A stretch of 64,000 bases of DNA from Sympetrum striolatum (lineage: Eukaryota > Arthropoda > Insecta > Odonata > Libellulidae). The stretch spans positions 29,665,849 through 29,729,848 of the forward strand of contig OX388345.1 of the NCBI GenBank assembly GCA_947579665.1. The letters are read 5' to 3'. Numbering within the stretch: position 1 is the stretch's first letter; each line of letters starts with the position of its first letter. The position numbers were made by a program, and so were the translations under genes. Below the pieces are notes generated by a model. That model was given only the letters and a program-made list of their open reading frames with translations. It had not been told where the DNA came from and did no database searches. Below are positions 10,161-23,333 of this stretch, piece after piece.

Positions 10161-11936
10161 AAGTTATTACTGATCATGCGCAGTGCGCCCAATTTGAAAT
10201 TTATTTTGAGAAACTTCGGAGGCACGTTTTTTTGAAGTTGGGCTAACCGTCAAAGTTTGAAATTTTCCTTGTTAAATAATTAGCTCCGTCAAAAAAGCTC
10301 CTCTAAAATTTTAAGCAATTCCAAGCACAATTTAATAAAAGAGGAGTCTAAAATCTCATCACAAATGATCCACTGAGGATCTAAAATTTAAATGCAATCT
10401 TGAGGAAGAATTCAAGTTCTTCATTTGTCTTCTTCGTTGTCAAGAGAACGAACTCACAAATGGGATTAATTTAATAAAATTCTTGCTATTTCGAAAAAAA
10501 ATCCATAACCAACTTAAAAATAAATTCAATATGTTATGGTAAACGTCTCTATTTTATTGCACGAATATGGCTACTTCAATTTTATACTCCGAAAAAACTA
10601 AAATAGATGAAAAACAACTTTCCGTGGATTTTTATTGACGGTATTCCTAAGGAGCAGCAACTGTAAGGAGTAGGAAACCTACAATGTCTTTTTCTCTAAG
10701 TCGCAAAGGCTAAGCATTGAATTCTTGGCTAAAATCAAATGGAATGGGAAACTGGTCTATATATAATGATTAGTAGATATGCGTTCATATACACAAAGAG
10801 ACCCTGAAAACTTTATTGCCAGCGAAAGATGCCGTAAAAAAATGACAGAAAATCTCAAATTGAGTTATGAGTATAATCGTAAATATTAATTACAAAATAT
10901 AATACATAGCCATAGAATTAGTTTTAACAAAGAATAAATAAATTTAAAATGGCTAATAAAAAATTATAACGATAGATTAATATCTTACTGATGGATTCTT
11001 GGGAAAAATAGAAATTCTAACGTTAATTAGGTAAATTTTTCCGATCATTCGGAGAAAAAACAATTTTCTTGGCCAAATCAAGGATTTTTATTAAATTGCT
11101 ATTCTTAAAGAGCAGCTAAGTATAAATTTAGTACGTCAAAATGTAAATGAGACAAGGAAAAAGGGAAGTATACAAATATAAGAAGAAAGAATCAGCTTTC
11201 TACGGTATACGAAGTTTTGACGATACACAAAGAAATAAAAACACTTTAATAGAAACTTTGTCTTGGATGGAAAAGACCGTGAGGAATTAAAAGTAAAATG
11301 TATATAAGTAAAACAAAAATAAATGGTTTTTAGCTGAAAGAAGGAAGAAAACTTTCAGTTAATACTAGGAATAGACACCATAAAGGGTGTCTAATCCGGG
11401 CAGGAGATTTCTGCTACAAATTTAAGTAGTAATATACCACGCAAAGAAAGAATCAGGGGAGATTTTGTAAATAGAATAATTCTAGAGAAAGGAATTCTTC
11501 TGGAGAAAACAATTCCCACCAGCATATAATAGAAGCTTGGATACCAGGAAAGGAATTATAAAACTATATTTGGAGTGTCTATTTGCATGGCTCTGAAACA
11601 TGGACTGAAATAGACGCAGAGAAAAGGAGATTAGTATAAATGGGAATATGTTTCTAATGAAGTGTGACAAAACTTAAATAGACTGAGTAATTAATGAAGA
11701 AAATCTACAAGAAAATGAAGGAAGTAGTCTCCGAAAACATTGGTGAAAAGTATAGCAAACACTAGTCCCTTAAAAGCGTTATTTAACGAATGGTGAAAGG
11801 AAGGAATTGCAGGGGGAGATCTAGATTGGATTATCGTAGAGAGATAGTGGTTTATATTAGAGTTATGAATTATGAGGGAAAGAAGCCATAAAAATGCTGA
11901 GATAGGTAGAGATCGTCTGAGAACGAAAGACGACCT

Positions 11937-11952
11937 GGGGGGGGGGGGGGGG
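11937..11952 (+). repeat. G homopolymer, 16 bases
   Basis: An uninterrupted run of 16 G in AT-rich DNA. Its length is probably polymorphic and the base count may be uncertain in an assembly. Confidence 0.9.
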
Positions 11953-12414
11953 AGCGAGAAATCAATTGTGGGATGGTATAGTCCTGAAACTGACAAATAA
12001 TTGAAATCACTGAGACAGTTCACAAATATTTCCCTCTTCCATTCACTTCCGTGCATTCGTATAATAGATGAAAAGTATCCAACTAACAGAAGAAGTGATT
12101 TAAAGCTACTTCCAAATTCGTACTTTGATTTCCATTCGGAGGCCTTTTTAAAGCAGTTTGATACAAATGAGGTCTGAAAGTTCGAGTCGAGTGGAAGGAA
12201 ATCATTTAAGTTTCTCTGCTTTGTTCGTTAGCATCGAATTCCAAACCTCCTCTGGAGGGAGAATGCCATTTCCTTTGGCTGACATATGAGGGGAAGGGTT
12301 TAGTCAAGAAATGCGTTACCAAACAGGACAAAAGCCACGAGAGAATCATCGTAAATGTAATTCTGAAAGTGTCTGGGAATTTTCACATGGTACAAACATA
12401 TTGGAACCTTGTGC

Positions 12415-12428
12415 ATTTGCATGCAAAT
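12415..12428. promoter_or_regulatory. Double octamer palindrome
   Basis: ATTTGCATGCAAAT is a perfect 14-bp palindrome containing the POU-type octamer ATGCAAAT on both strands. Binding is speculative, because such a short site can occur by chance. Confidence 0.25.
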
Positions 12429-12478
12429 ACGATGTGCATTACAAAAAACTCAAAGAATATATCTGTTAAGTATTCAGA

Positions 12479-12610
12479 AGGCTGGTTGGAACCTCACCCC
12501 TTCTAACATTAACTACTAGAGCAATTAGCGGGGGATGAGGCATACAAGGCAAGGTAAGGAGTGAGGTAGTATGCTCCTTCTTACCTCATCCCAATGAATC
12601 TATAAGAAGC
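12479..12610 (+). mobile_element. SINE tail, copy 1 (5' truncated)
   Basis: Shares with 29290-29434 the order CTGGTTGGAACCTCACC(CC), CTCTAACATTA, AGCGGGGGATGA, then GGAGTGAGGTAGT. It lacks the tRNA-like head seen in the 29.1 kb copy. Confidence 0.65.
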
Positions 12611-13011
12611 TATTAAATTCCCTTTAGAATGTTGAATAAAGATCCAAAGTAATCCTAAAATTGTTTACCACGTTCCAGAGACTGCTTTTCGATAAGTTAT
12701 CGCAAACAAAGTATAACACTCTCTGAAGAGGTAAACTTAGTTATCTCCACGAATTATTTATTTTTATAAAAACGAATAGTTTCGTCCACAAATATACATC
12801 TTCGGGCATTGAATGTATTTATTTGTTGACTAAATCAGTAATCTTTGTAAAAATAAATTACGTGAGGAAGTTACTAAGTGATTTACTTATCTAGTAAGGC
12901 GCCCTTCCGCAAAGTCAATATTGGACTTAGATATACAATGTTCTCATTATCATAGACAAAATTAAGTATTCTTCATAAAAACTTCCATTTCACTTTGTTC
13001 CTTTCTTACAG

Positions 13012-13078
13012 TACTCTGATTGGTGTACCGAATCACAATATCCAGATTACAATCAATAAACACGGCACCTCGCGATAA
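13012..13078 (+). other. Candidate terminal exon
   Basis: A long pyrimidine tract ending CTTTGTTCCTTTCTTACAG (13011) is one of the best acceptor sites in the window. In the frame that skips one base the following sequence reads TLIGVPNHNIQITINKHGTS then R and TAA (13076-13078). The peptide resembles no family I can name. If real, it would be the last coding exon of a plus-strand gene whose earlier exons I cannot see. Confidence 0.22.
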
Positions 13079-13785
13079 GGATTCTAAATTACAATATTAG
13101 AAGTAGACTCAACTACAATGGGGGCTATATTACTAATGGATTCCAGAGGTACGGTTAAAAATGCAACCACTAGATTGAAATGATATAATAAAATATACAC
13201 AGAAATGTATTACTGTTAACATTTCAGCAATTAGACGAGTTGTTGCTGTTAGAGTTACCCGTAAATAAGGAAGTTATGTTTCCGGCCTGACTCTTCCTTC
13301 CCTAATTGCTACATTTTAATAAGTCGCCCTCTGGCCTCTCTCTGACCACTGTTATCTCGCTCATTAACCCTACCTCTTTTCAATATTTGTGTTTTTGAAG
13401 TAGCGGCGGGGAGCTTCTGATGATGGCTTAAATTATTGTCATCATTAAGCAACACAATTTCTTTATATTGAATTGATTACGAATCTTTTTAATTATTTTG
13501 CATGAATTTCTTCACTACAGTTGTAGTTACTCGAAACAGAACGCAGTCTCACAAGTATATGTGCGTTTCAGGAAGTAAACTAAAAAAAAGTCTGCGCATT
13601 TGCTAATAAAAGATTTTGAAGGGAGTTAGAATTGTGAGAAGCAACACCGTCGCCGACAGTAAAACGTATGTATGCGCTACAACTTGCGTATTGTTTAAGT
13701 ACTCCTGTGGTAAGATAAGTGTGTTGAGTGAAAACATGAAACTGCCTCGAAGTTCAGGTATGGTCATAAAACATTCAATCCAAAT
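13079..13785. other. No gene seen
   Basis: Unassigned sequence. The 71-codon frame at 13616-13831 runs into the next SINE copy and is not supported. Confidence 0.4.
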
Positions 13786-13905
13786 GCCTGTTGGTACCTC
13801 ACTCCCTCCATTACATTCTACTAAAAACTAGCAGGGGGAATGAAGCTTGCCAGGTAGGATTGCTTGCTTTACTCACTGAGCCAGAATAATATTATTGAAA
13901 CATGT
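13786..13905 (+). mobile_element. SINE tail, copy 2 (5' truncated)
   Basis: Contains TTGGTACCTCACTCCCTCC, ACTAGCAGGGGGAATGAAGC and TTACTCACTGAGCCAGAATA, all in the same order as the copy at 29.3 kb. Confidence comes from the shared order of three blocks. Confidence 0.7.
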
Positions 13906-15517
13906 CCACTTACATGTACGTGAAGTACAATGGCTCTACTAGTAACACGTTTCCTAACATTCCATGTAATAAGGAGAGACTTTAATTAGTGATACTATTC
14001 AGAATCACTCATAATGCAGTAGCGTTGGTATAATCATAGGCAAGAACAAGACTGTGACAAAAGTAAATGAAGGACACATTTTTCACTATCCTGTAGGAAA
14101 TAAGGAGTGTAAAACATTCCATTTATCAGGATTTGGCAGCAGGAACAAAGTTCAGGTACCACACATTTTCTAAAACACTGGTAACTGTAAAGTCTAAGAA
14201 ATTAACAAAAATATGTGGTAACTTTTGGCCTGATAATGTCAAATCGTTTCATATAATTTATTGAATATAATTGATTCCTGATTAACTTCGCACTCTCCAA
14301 CAAAACAGTAACAATTTTGGTATTTATCAACATAAGACGGTTTTTTAACATGGCATAAAATTTAACTTGATGAATTCCCTGGATTGTTTCAGTATCGGCT
14401 TGAAGTTGAAGAATTTCGCGAAAAATCGAAGGCGCATTGTTCGCCTAAATTGGTCAACTTTAACCTCCTGAATAATTTTAATGAGCTGGAATTAACATAA
14501 ATAACTTGCATCGATGTATAAAATATTAGCTCAAGAGTAATAATGCGAAGTTTCATAGTCCGCACTAAAAAAATACTTTGCCCAGTCTTTTTTTTATTCT
14601 AGTCCATCTCACGTGACTACTTAAGTGCTAGCATAATATCCAATATCGGTATTCTAAAGGCAAAATTATGCATCAGCGTTATTTAGATTATGAAACTGGG
14701 ATCCCCAGGCATTTCGCCTTTAAGAGAGCACGTGTCAGAAACAGGCCAAACTCACTCGATGTTACTTAAATTGCCGCCTGGCCTAGCTCAGAAGGGCACA
14801 AGTTTCCAATGCAGAGAAGTTAGATCAAAAAATTAATTGGAAAGTAGTTACGGGTGACGCAGTTTCGATTTCATATTCGAGTAGCATCGCAGTGTCAAAC
14901 TCAAGTAACTTTCACGGTAATGAATATGGCAAAGGATTTGAAAATCTGCGAGTGATTTCAAAGGCAGTGTACGTGAATTCTGAAATGGAAATCACGTACA
15001 TACCTAATGAATGTGAAATCTTACGATTCATTTATAAAAACTACTGTAATGTGTTCATTATTTGAATAGCACCGAGAATTTTAAAATACAGAAAAACTTT
15101 GTAAAACAAACGACTTGCACAATGGCATCGGTCGTCAACAGGAAAATTGTTTACTATTTATAAGACATTTATGCCAAAAATTGTTGATTACATTAAGACC
15201 TATCTCCTGAAGTACACGATGTAAAGTTGCTTTTAAAACAAAATCAATTCATTCATTGACTTTTTCAAAGAACAAATATTTAATGACGATTCCATTTTAT
15301 CTCATTGCTCATGATACTTGATTTTTTTATAAATGGATATTCTAGTTATTAAATTCGGTCAAAACTTGAATACTATAAATATAACATTACATGTCTTATT
15401 AATTAATGTTCTTGATCAACAGGTCACTGGTTCACCTGTAAGATGGTATTAATAAACTTAATATTCCTCTCAAAATCTCTACAGTCAAAAGTAGATCATC
15501 CATCCGTAATTTTCATA
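13906..15517. other. No gene seen
   Basis: AT-rich with no supported feature except a small inverted pair of TACGTG motifs at 14967-15000. Confidence 0.45.
14967..15000. promoter_or_regulatory. Inverted pair of TACGTG sites
   Basis: TGTACGTGA (14968-14976) faces TCACGTACA (14992-15000), giving a 9-bp stem. TACGTG is the known core for bHLH-PAS/Tango heterodimers in insects. Whether it is used here is unknown. Confidence 0.2.
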
Positions 15518-15600
15518 AAAGGCTGAGAAGGAATGAAGCAATTAGGAGGAGTGAGGTCTTGAGTGAACTGTATTATTATAAGCGGAAAAAATCTATTTAT
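15518..15600 (+). mobile_element. SINE tail, copy 3 (fragment)
   Basis: GGAATGAAGCAATTAGGAG, GAGTGAGGT and ATTATTATAAGCGGAAA align with the end of the 29.3 kb SINE (GGAATGAAGC, GGAGTGAGGT, ATATTATAAGCGGAACAT). Only the last third is present. Confidence 0.6.
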
Positions 15601-16126
15601 GTTCTGAACTATGGCTATATGAATCTTAACTGAATTCAAATAGGATTAATTTAATTGTTGGACATTATTCCTACTTAAGTAACTTTAATATTACCACTGC
15701 GATGAAAAAAATGAGACGAAAGGAAATAAAAGATTTTAATCTTGATCCAGCCAGCGAGCGGCTTGTAGGCTAAATGGTTTTTGATCAACTAGAGTATACA
15801 ATTTTTACAACAAAAGCTGTTCAAATCCACATCGAATGAAACTGAATCGACCAAATACTGAAATGGAAACCGCTGAACTGTATAATATCAGATCATCAGT
15901 AATACCTGTGGAGAAGAATGGAGCCCAAGCGTTACATTTATCCCCTTCGATCTCCTTGTCAGTATTTGGACCCTTTCTCCCAAATTTCATCATCGGATGG
16001 ATTAATTCCGAACCCGTGGAATCGATCCCAGAAGACAAACAGTCGCACTTTCTCACGCTCACAAATCCTCCAACCAATTCCACGCACAAACACTCCGACT
16101 AATCCCATCTTCCAATCGATATTTAC

Positions 16127-16185
16127 CAGGCGTGAGCGAATTGTGGCTCCCGAGCCGCATGTAGTTTTTATATTCTTTATTTCGT
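16127..16185 (+). mobile_element. Solo hAT-like terminal sequence
   Basis: CAGGCGTGAGCGAATTGTGG then CTCCCGAGCCGCATGTAG resembles the widespread hAT-type terminus CAGnGGTGGGCAAACTGnGG with an internal GGCTC..GAGCC hairpin. I found no matching right end in the window, so it is a fragment if real. Confidence 0.3.
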
Positions 16186-16189
16186 ATCC

Positions 16190-19100
16190 ACCTATGCATT
16201 TATAAAAAAACCTAAAAAGCCTACTTCCGATGCGTGAAAGGAAGATACCACCGATATAAATTCAATAATTCAAGGACAAAGATTACCTATACAATAGGAA
16301 TACGATATATATAATTAGTTATAAGAATGAAACGTCATAATATGCTTATAATATACAGAATAAAGAGGCAAGAAATAATTTTAAATAAAATAAATCGCAA
16401 GAGGCTTTAATCAGTCGAAAACAATGACAAGGGAATGCAAGAACAAATATCAATCTTCACTTAATTGCAGAATCATGTAAATTCCAATCTTTATTTCTAT
16501 TCTTTCTATCTTTATATATCTGCTAAGAACACAGTTGCTTAGAATATATTCGCGTAAAGAATAGAGTAAACCAAATTCCGACGAGCAAACATCACCCACG
16601 ACTAGGTTTCCGTCTAAGCTGCGAGACTGACATGCCAAGAATGACTTTTCTTTAGAGCGGCAAAATGAAAATTTCCATTATTTATCGAATAAAAGATTGA
16701 AATTATACAGCATTGGTTTTCATATATCACTTCATTATTTTGTGTATTACTTAGTGGTATCTAATGGTCCATTTTGTGATTAAAATATAGAAAATCAGAG
16801 AAATTGCAGACTAAAACTCTTCCTAGACAATACGGGCGCTGCTACACAAACAAAAACATAAAATAAGTCTAGTATTCGCTTTATTTGATTTCCGTACCAA
16901 TTAAAGGAGCATATTAGATTGTTCCATGACCGAGGCACGAACCCATATATACTTTAAGGCTTTATTGTAAAATAGAGAGTAAAACTGAATCATCACTACT
17001 ATATTTAAATAAAATCAGAAGATATTGCACAGTCTATTTAGGAAAATGGAAGGATTTGGAAGGGAAATGAATAGAAAAATGAAAATTATTGAAAAGAGAG
17101 AAAAAGATCTTGATAAAAAATTAAGGTGCATTCAGAGTAAATTTAACATATTTCGTAATACTCACAGAAGATCTGCCGCTGAAAGTTAATACGGATATTA
17201 TTCGGAAACGGAGATTTTTATTTTGTGGACACCTACGGGGTGAATAGAGAAGACGATTCCAAACAGGATTTTGGAGTACCTTTTGAGGTAAAAAGACTCA
17301 GGATGCATGGTTAGTGAACGATGAAAAGGATTACTGGGAAATGGGAATTACTTGTCAGTAGATAAAGAAACGAGACTTTTTCAGGAGTATAAAGGCGAGC
17401 TTCTGGGCTTACGGAGAAAACGGGCAGAGAAGGTACACAGTCGGAAAATGAAGTAGTATTAGGAAGAAAAAAGGAACTGAGGAAAATCGATGGAACCAAA
17501 GTGGTCCGTATTTGGCCATATCGAAAGAATAAAAGGCTTTGAGTGAAAAAAATACAACAAAATAACATGGAGACGAATTCATTTTCTACATTTTATCAAG
17601 GCAATAGGTACGTACGTAGTAGTAGAATCGATATTATTGACATATATTATTTATTAGTACATAGTAAGTAAGGGCTAATTAAAAACTAAGTAAATAATAG
17701 CAAATTCATGAATTATTTGTGTTTTTCAGTAGTCTTTGGGCGAAGGATAAAACTACCTATATTTTTTTTCTCAGTCTTGCTATTGGCTACGAATCTGAAA
17801 GTCGCTCAGGTATGAATAATGAAGTATAATAATGGTGTTAATTTTGGAGCTCCATTCTAAGTGCTATGAAATGAGTAATTCATAAAGTCATCACGCTGCA
17901 CTCACGAATTCGTGGATCTTTATTGAACATGAAACCTTTTTATTTCATAACGTTCATCAAATAAATTATAACATCATACATAAACGAGTTTATTTTATCG
18001 GGCCACAAATAAATGTGTAAACGTTGATATAACAAAAGAAAATAAAATTATTTTTTTAAATATTATTTCGTCATTTATACCTAAATAAGGTACCACACAG
18101 CGAAGGCTAATTTCGTCAATACTATTAAACGTGTTTAATCAATAAATGAATTACAGTGTTCATAAGTTAAATAAATACACGAGTTTAGTTTGATAGGCCA
18201 TTGAATTTTACTAAATAAATAATTTCATTGAATTCTTTTCTTTCTTGCTACTTCTACTTGGATTTCGGATTACTCTTTTTTCATAACCAAAAAAACTGCG
18301 TTAATTACGATCATAATATATACTATATTTTTTAATGTATAAAAATCTATGAAAGGGTCTACAAAGAATTCATATAATAGACGTTAAAAATAACATCTCT
18401 ATTGCATACGAAAAAATATAACAGTTCTATAATAAAACAAGTAAATCTTAATTAAAGAAGTCTAGACTTAAGCATAGTCACTCAGTCTAGATATGAACTT
18501 ATTTTACATGGACATATTTGTACGCAACTTTGTACTTAAATATCAGAGCTTTCGATACTAACGTAAAACTAATCTAAACAAAACTTCTATCTCTACCGCA
18601 GAATTCTCATCAAACATGCAGTTCGACCCACGTCCATTACTACTCGTGATGGAGACCTATTACAGATTAGAGGTGGATGAATTATTTTCTTACAAAAATA
18701 TATCAATGCATTAGCATCTATATAGCAATCCCGAAGGCATATAGGTTCTAGATTAATCCATCCCGACTCTGATAGGTGATTTGGATATATTTTAATGAAT
18801 CCTCAGGTTCTACGTAGGCGTCGGTGGTAGCAATCTTCTCGCGAATTTGAAACCGTGGTCGACGTCACAAATTACGGGAGAGGATATCATCAGACGATGG
18901 CAGACGCGGAATAGTAATCGCTGGAATTACATTTCCCGTGATTCCGTCTGATCCCACTTCTGATCCTCTGGATATCCTAGTTCATCAAAGCCCATCCCAT
19001 TCACTCCCTCATTTCATCCAGGCAAACCCTTAGTGCCTTAATTAAATTTCTCGAATGAGACACACCAAGTTACCGGCATACTTCCTCGAATCACCTTCTG

Positions 19101-21129
19101 GAGGACGCACGGGTTTTATTTGGAGTAGTAATGAACCCTCAGCGTGCATTTAGGACTTCATTAGTAACGAATTTGGAAGGAATTAGGTGCATGTCATTGA
19201 AAGGTAGCTAACTAACTCCTCGCCAGCTACATTCTTGCAAAAATGTAACATTTTTGTACGTCTATGCATCTTACGAGAGCCTTTACATTACTAATAAATT
19301 CATCAATAATTTTTCAGATTGAATGAAAATTTTCTCTTGACTCTACAGATTAGTTTGTCAATAAAAATATAAACAGTTTATATGTAAGAATATAAACTAG
19401 TTCATTATTCGGGAATCGGCTTAAATTTATACTCTGCATAGAATACGTGCAAATTAATTTATATCTTCAATCAATTTCGAAAAGATTCGAATCGTTGTCA
19501 TTCAGAGAGAAATCCGTTAAGAGTGCGTTAATTTCAATGCATAATTAATTCATTTTGGAGAGAGATATTCTGGAAAGGAATGGCTATAAATGGAACCGGT
19601 ATTATTCCATAGAAAGGGAGCAATTCAAAATTATAATTCTAAACTTTCAAGACACACAGGATATTGCAGTGAAGTTCTTTTGATAGAGGTGAGAAAACTA
19701 AATTTCCTTCATAAGATGCAGACTTTCAATCCTTTTTTTTTAACAAATCCAAGTATGTAAATAATTTTGTCTCTTTGTCTCACTCGTCTCATCAAATTTA
19801 AAATGGGGAAATGTTTCTTATACGGTTACTCAGCTATTTCCTTTGCATATCATTTGAATAAATAATCATTTGATTATTTCTGTATTCCTTTGATCTAGAA
19901 CTATACAAACCCAGCTAGACGATACTCATCTAAAAGCACATAATTGATTTCCATCGAAATACTTCTAGAAATATAAAACAATAGAAGAACACCTAGTCTG
20001 AGAAGTTTAGTTGCATTAAAAAGTTGTTTTAAGGAATAATTTCCTTCAGTTTAGAGATAGCCGACACAGAAACTTACTTTTAATTTTTTTTCGAGCAGCT
20101 TTCGAAGCTATTCCAATTTCGAATTTTTGACAATGGGAAGAAGGGATTGATCGAAATCTCAAAGTCGGACGACAGCTTCCAAAGGCAAATGAAACCGTTT
20201 GAGAAAACTTTTCCTCACTCACAATCCCCCCGTATTTACGAAGGTAAACGATCCTCTTCCAGGAACTTTGTTCGGTTCATTTCTCGATTGACTCCCTTCT
20301 GCCTCATTTTTCCCTTTCAAAAGAAAAGGTCTTTTTATCAAAACGACCCAAGGGATCAATGGACCGATCATTTCCTCACACTTCCATTCTTAATCGCTTT
20401 TCTTTATTTCGCCCAAATTTGAAACGGAGAATATAAAATGCGATCGATATCTAAAGCTAACAGAATGCCAGCAGGCATTCAGTGAGGATAATTTAGGCCG
20501 ATGACAATCGAAGTACCTCCGGAATTCTGATAATAAAACATTCTTTAATTCCTCATTATCTGCTAATCATGAATATGGTTATTGTTGGGAGAATACTAAG
20601 CTGGTGACGTCAGCAGTTAGTTGTCTGTAACAATGCAGTGCAACTTTATGGAATATTGCTGTACGCAAATATATAAGTTCCTTAACTAACTAAGGGGATA
20701 TACATTTATCAATTAGTCAAATTAGTTAACAACGTAGAAAAAACAATCAGATCATGTTACTATATAACCAAAGAGAATAATTAATATAAATAGCTGTTTT
20801 TATGGAAATCTGATTGACGATTCTGGTGATGAAAACGTAAAAGGTATAAGAAATTTCTTACTAAGAAAAATGTGAAAAGTTTCTAAAAGTTAGATAAACG
20901 ATAAGAGTATCACAATCCTTTGTTTGAGTATACTGTAGTGTATTCTCTATGCATAACACAAGAAATTTACTGAATATTACGTTATATCCTGATTTTATTC
21001 ACGTGAGTAATTTTTTACCTGTTGACCCAGTCTGAACGCGATGTTGACGCTCTTATGTTGAAACAGGTCGTCAAAAGAATATAGTTTATGAAATAAGAAA
21101 TATGAAAGTCATAGAAAAATTTCTTTTAT
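16190..21129. other. Long stretch without a recognisable gene
   Basis: About 5 kb of AT-rich sequence. 15800-16160 and 18600-19050 are GC-richer patches. The latter has a loose inverted arrangement (GGATATC...CAGACG/CGTCTG...GGATATCC). Open frames at 16450-16638, 17311-17568 and 20147-20422 are unrecognised. A full palindromic CRE-type site TGACGTCA lies at 20605-20612. Confidence 0.4.
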
Positions 21130-21736
21130 ACTTAACAGCGTATCAAGGTTCCAAGAAGTGTTAAAGGGGATAGTTGGTTATGTAATTCATTTATTTCGTA
21201 AATTGATTAAGATCTACAATTTATGCCCAAGAATAATAAGAGACTTATTGGGCAAAAGAAATAATCTTACTAAAAAGGATTATATTATTATTCTAAGCTA
21301 GGTAAAAGAACATTCCTTTTTTGAAAACCTAAAAAAAACTTTTTATAGAATTAATGTTATCTCAGACCTCATTTCTAAAGTTTTCTGTAGATTATATTAT
21401 AAATAACTTTTTGATTAAAACTATTGTTTCATGTATGAATTATGTATTTTTCTTCTTCATATCAAACGATTTGTAAATCACAAGACAACAATGCAAAAGT
21501 ATAACCCAATGTTATGCAAGGACTGCTCTTTGTTATTTAGTTTACGAAATGTCTTTCTCATGTAATTATTGAATGTAAATTTTAACTATAGATAGTCGGA
21601 CAAGATCAAATTATGTAATCTTTTGGCTATCTCAAGCATTAGACATACTGTTTTATGTTTATTTTATATACATTTTTGTGAATAGTATTTTTGTGTATGA
21701 TGATTGATTGAAATAAAATTGAATTGAATTGAACTG
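21130..21736 (+). mobile_element. Probable 3' end of a LINE with TTGAA tail
   Basis: Ends with ATTGAAATAAAATTGAATTG and AATTGAA, a polyadenylation-like AATAAA followed by short TTGAA repeats, which is typical of CR1/Jockey-like 3' ends. Upstream one frame gives PRIIRDLLGKRNNLTKKDYI, a plausible but decayed coding end. Confidence 0.4.
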
Positions 21737-22199
21737 ATCAAAAATACCATTTTGAAGCAGAATGTAAAGGCAATTATCGATATATGTAGTAAATGCAGGG
21801 ATATTTAATGAATTTTATGCTAAGAGATATAGCAGTTAGCCCAATGTTAATGACTAATTAGATTAAAATACCAAAAAGTTCAATAATAAGATGCCTACTC
21901 ATGATATATATAATGAAAATACGAGTTATTCCTGTATGAAAGGCTTGTTGTAAACAAATGAAATAGAAACCTCACAACGAAACGGCAGAAAATGCCATAA
22001 CAAGTTAAAAAGTTCACTTAATGATGTACAGAAAATATGCAAGTTAGTGAGAGAGACGAAAATGACAATTTTAAATCATATTATCCAAAGTAAACGAGAA
22101 ATACGGTGAGTAGGTGTATCAGAAAGGGAAAACATCTGGTACCAATGATTTTCTAAGGAAAGAGCACGAAGTGAACTTTCTCTATGACGGGTGGTTATA

Positions 22200-22700
22200 A
22201 TGAGTGGATGGAGACGGCGTTTGATTCGCTCCGAAGCGAATCATTCATGAGAGGGCAAATGCGCACCTCCTCATTTATTCACACACTCATTTCCGTCCCC
22301 TGATCCGCAGAATGGCACTCAAAACTAAATGCAATGCCTCCCTTTATCACCTCCGTTGGGATGAATCCGAAACTGAGGATGTTTCAAAGGTGTGCAAGCG
22401 TAGATGAATCGAAATGGGTTACACGGTGCAATATTTGCGTAAACTTTTGCCACGTGGGCGTGAGTCCTCCGGAAAGAGAACGAAGTTAGGCCTTCGAGAT
22501 GTGGGCGTGGCGTAGGTTGGATAGAGTAACTAGGGTGGATAAACAAGGGAACGCTGGAAATAGTTTCGATAAAAGAAGTAAGCCAAGAGGAATTGGGTGG
22601 GAGAGGGGGAGGATTGTTAAAGTAAGTAATTGGACGTAGGATGCAAGGTAAAGGACAGATGGGAGGACAAAGGTGAGCAATTTTGGATGCTATTCTCAAC
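22200..22700. other. GC-richer patch
   Basis: Overlapping minus-strand open frames (22325-22699, 22486-22680) are low-complexity and unrecognised. A perfect small hairpin, GATTCGCT-CCGA-AGCGAATC, lies at 22223-22242. Function unknown. Confidence 0.3.
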
Positions 22701-22764
22701 TACTTTGACCTTTGTAAAACGTTTCAGCTACTTAGCACAGTGACAAGTTTCAATATAGCCAAGT

Positions 22765-23333
22765 AGTATATAGGACTGTCGACAAAAGACTAATAATTTT
22801 AAGGATAAATTTACTAAATAGATTCGGAGAAATAACGTTCGCAGAAGATTTGATTAAAATAATGCGATCTCCTTGTTATATAGGTCGTTATGATACTGCA
22901 AGGAAGATTAGGGAAATAGATGCTAGAACGAATCGTTTCAAGAATTTATTGTTTCGCGAACGATATTCATTTCTAAATTGGGGAAAAATATAATGGAACA
23001 ATTCACCTAGAGAAGTTTTAGAACCTTCTCCTTCTTCCTACAATGAATTCATGATTAAAATTAAAAGTGTTACTTGATTTTGTTGCAGTATTGTTGTGTT
23101 TTTTAAATAATGTAATACATTTTGAAATATTGTATGATTGTTGTAAATTTTTTAATATTTTTGTAAATTTTATAACTATATGTATTACATACTGCCTTCG
23201 GGAGGTTTTGGGGGGTTTTCTTCCCGACTATGGTGAATACCAAGCAGATTTTTTCATTTTTTCCTCTTCCCACAGAAATGACTATCACCTGACCTGGTGT
23301 CTATTTGTAGTTTTTAAGAATAATTAAATACAC
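22765..23333 (+). pseudogene. LINE reverse transcriptase tail, family A, copy 4
   Basis: A plus-strand frame reads DKRLIILRINLLNRFGEITF, AEDLIKIMRSPCYIGRYDTA, RKIREIDARTNRFKNLLF then SFLNWGKI, a stop, WNNSPREVLEPSPSSYNEF and a final stop at about 23076. The first half closely matches the better copy at 63.6-64 kb (INLLNKFREITFSDD, PPCYMGSSDTVRKIWEIDAR). The 3' UTR contains TTCGGGAGGTTTTGGGGGG and GAATACCAAGCAG and ends at AATAATTAAATA, matching copies 1 and 3. The internal stop and missing catalytic domain make it non-functional. The coding part links family A to the A' element at the right edge, so the two are probably subfamilies. Confidence 0.85.

Larger units (their letters stand above)
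10161..12478. other. No gene seen
   Basis: AT-rich, with no recognisable coding motif. Open frames at 11482-11670 and 11691-12056 (minus) are unsupported. The second is proline-rich only because it crosses a G homopolymer. Confidence 0.45.

Noticed and set aside
14775..14870. tRNA- or SINE-like start GCCTGGCCTAGCTCAGAAGG
   Set aside because: The A-box-like part is fair, but the supposed B box (GTTTCGATTTC) is poor, the spacing too long, and no cloverleaf forms.
15805..16205. Three open frames on both strands over the same 300 bp
   Set aside because: Mutual overlap and no recognisable motif. The region may be an ordinary GC-richer patch.
18880..18985. Possible inverted repeat around GGATATC and CAGACG
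   Set aside because: Only short matching words with unequal spacing. Not clearly above chance.
22325..22699. 124-codon minus frame
   Set aside because: Proline/serine-rich low-complexity translation of a purine-rich strand, with a second overlapping open frame.
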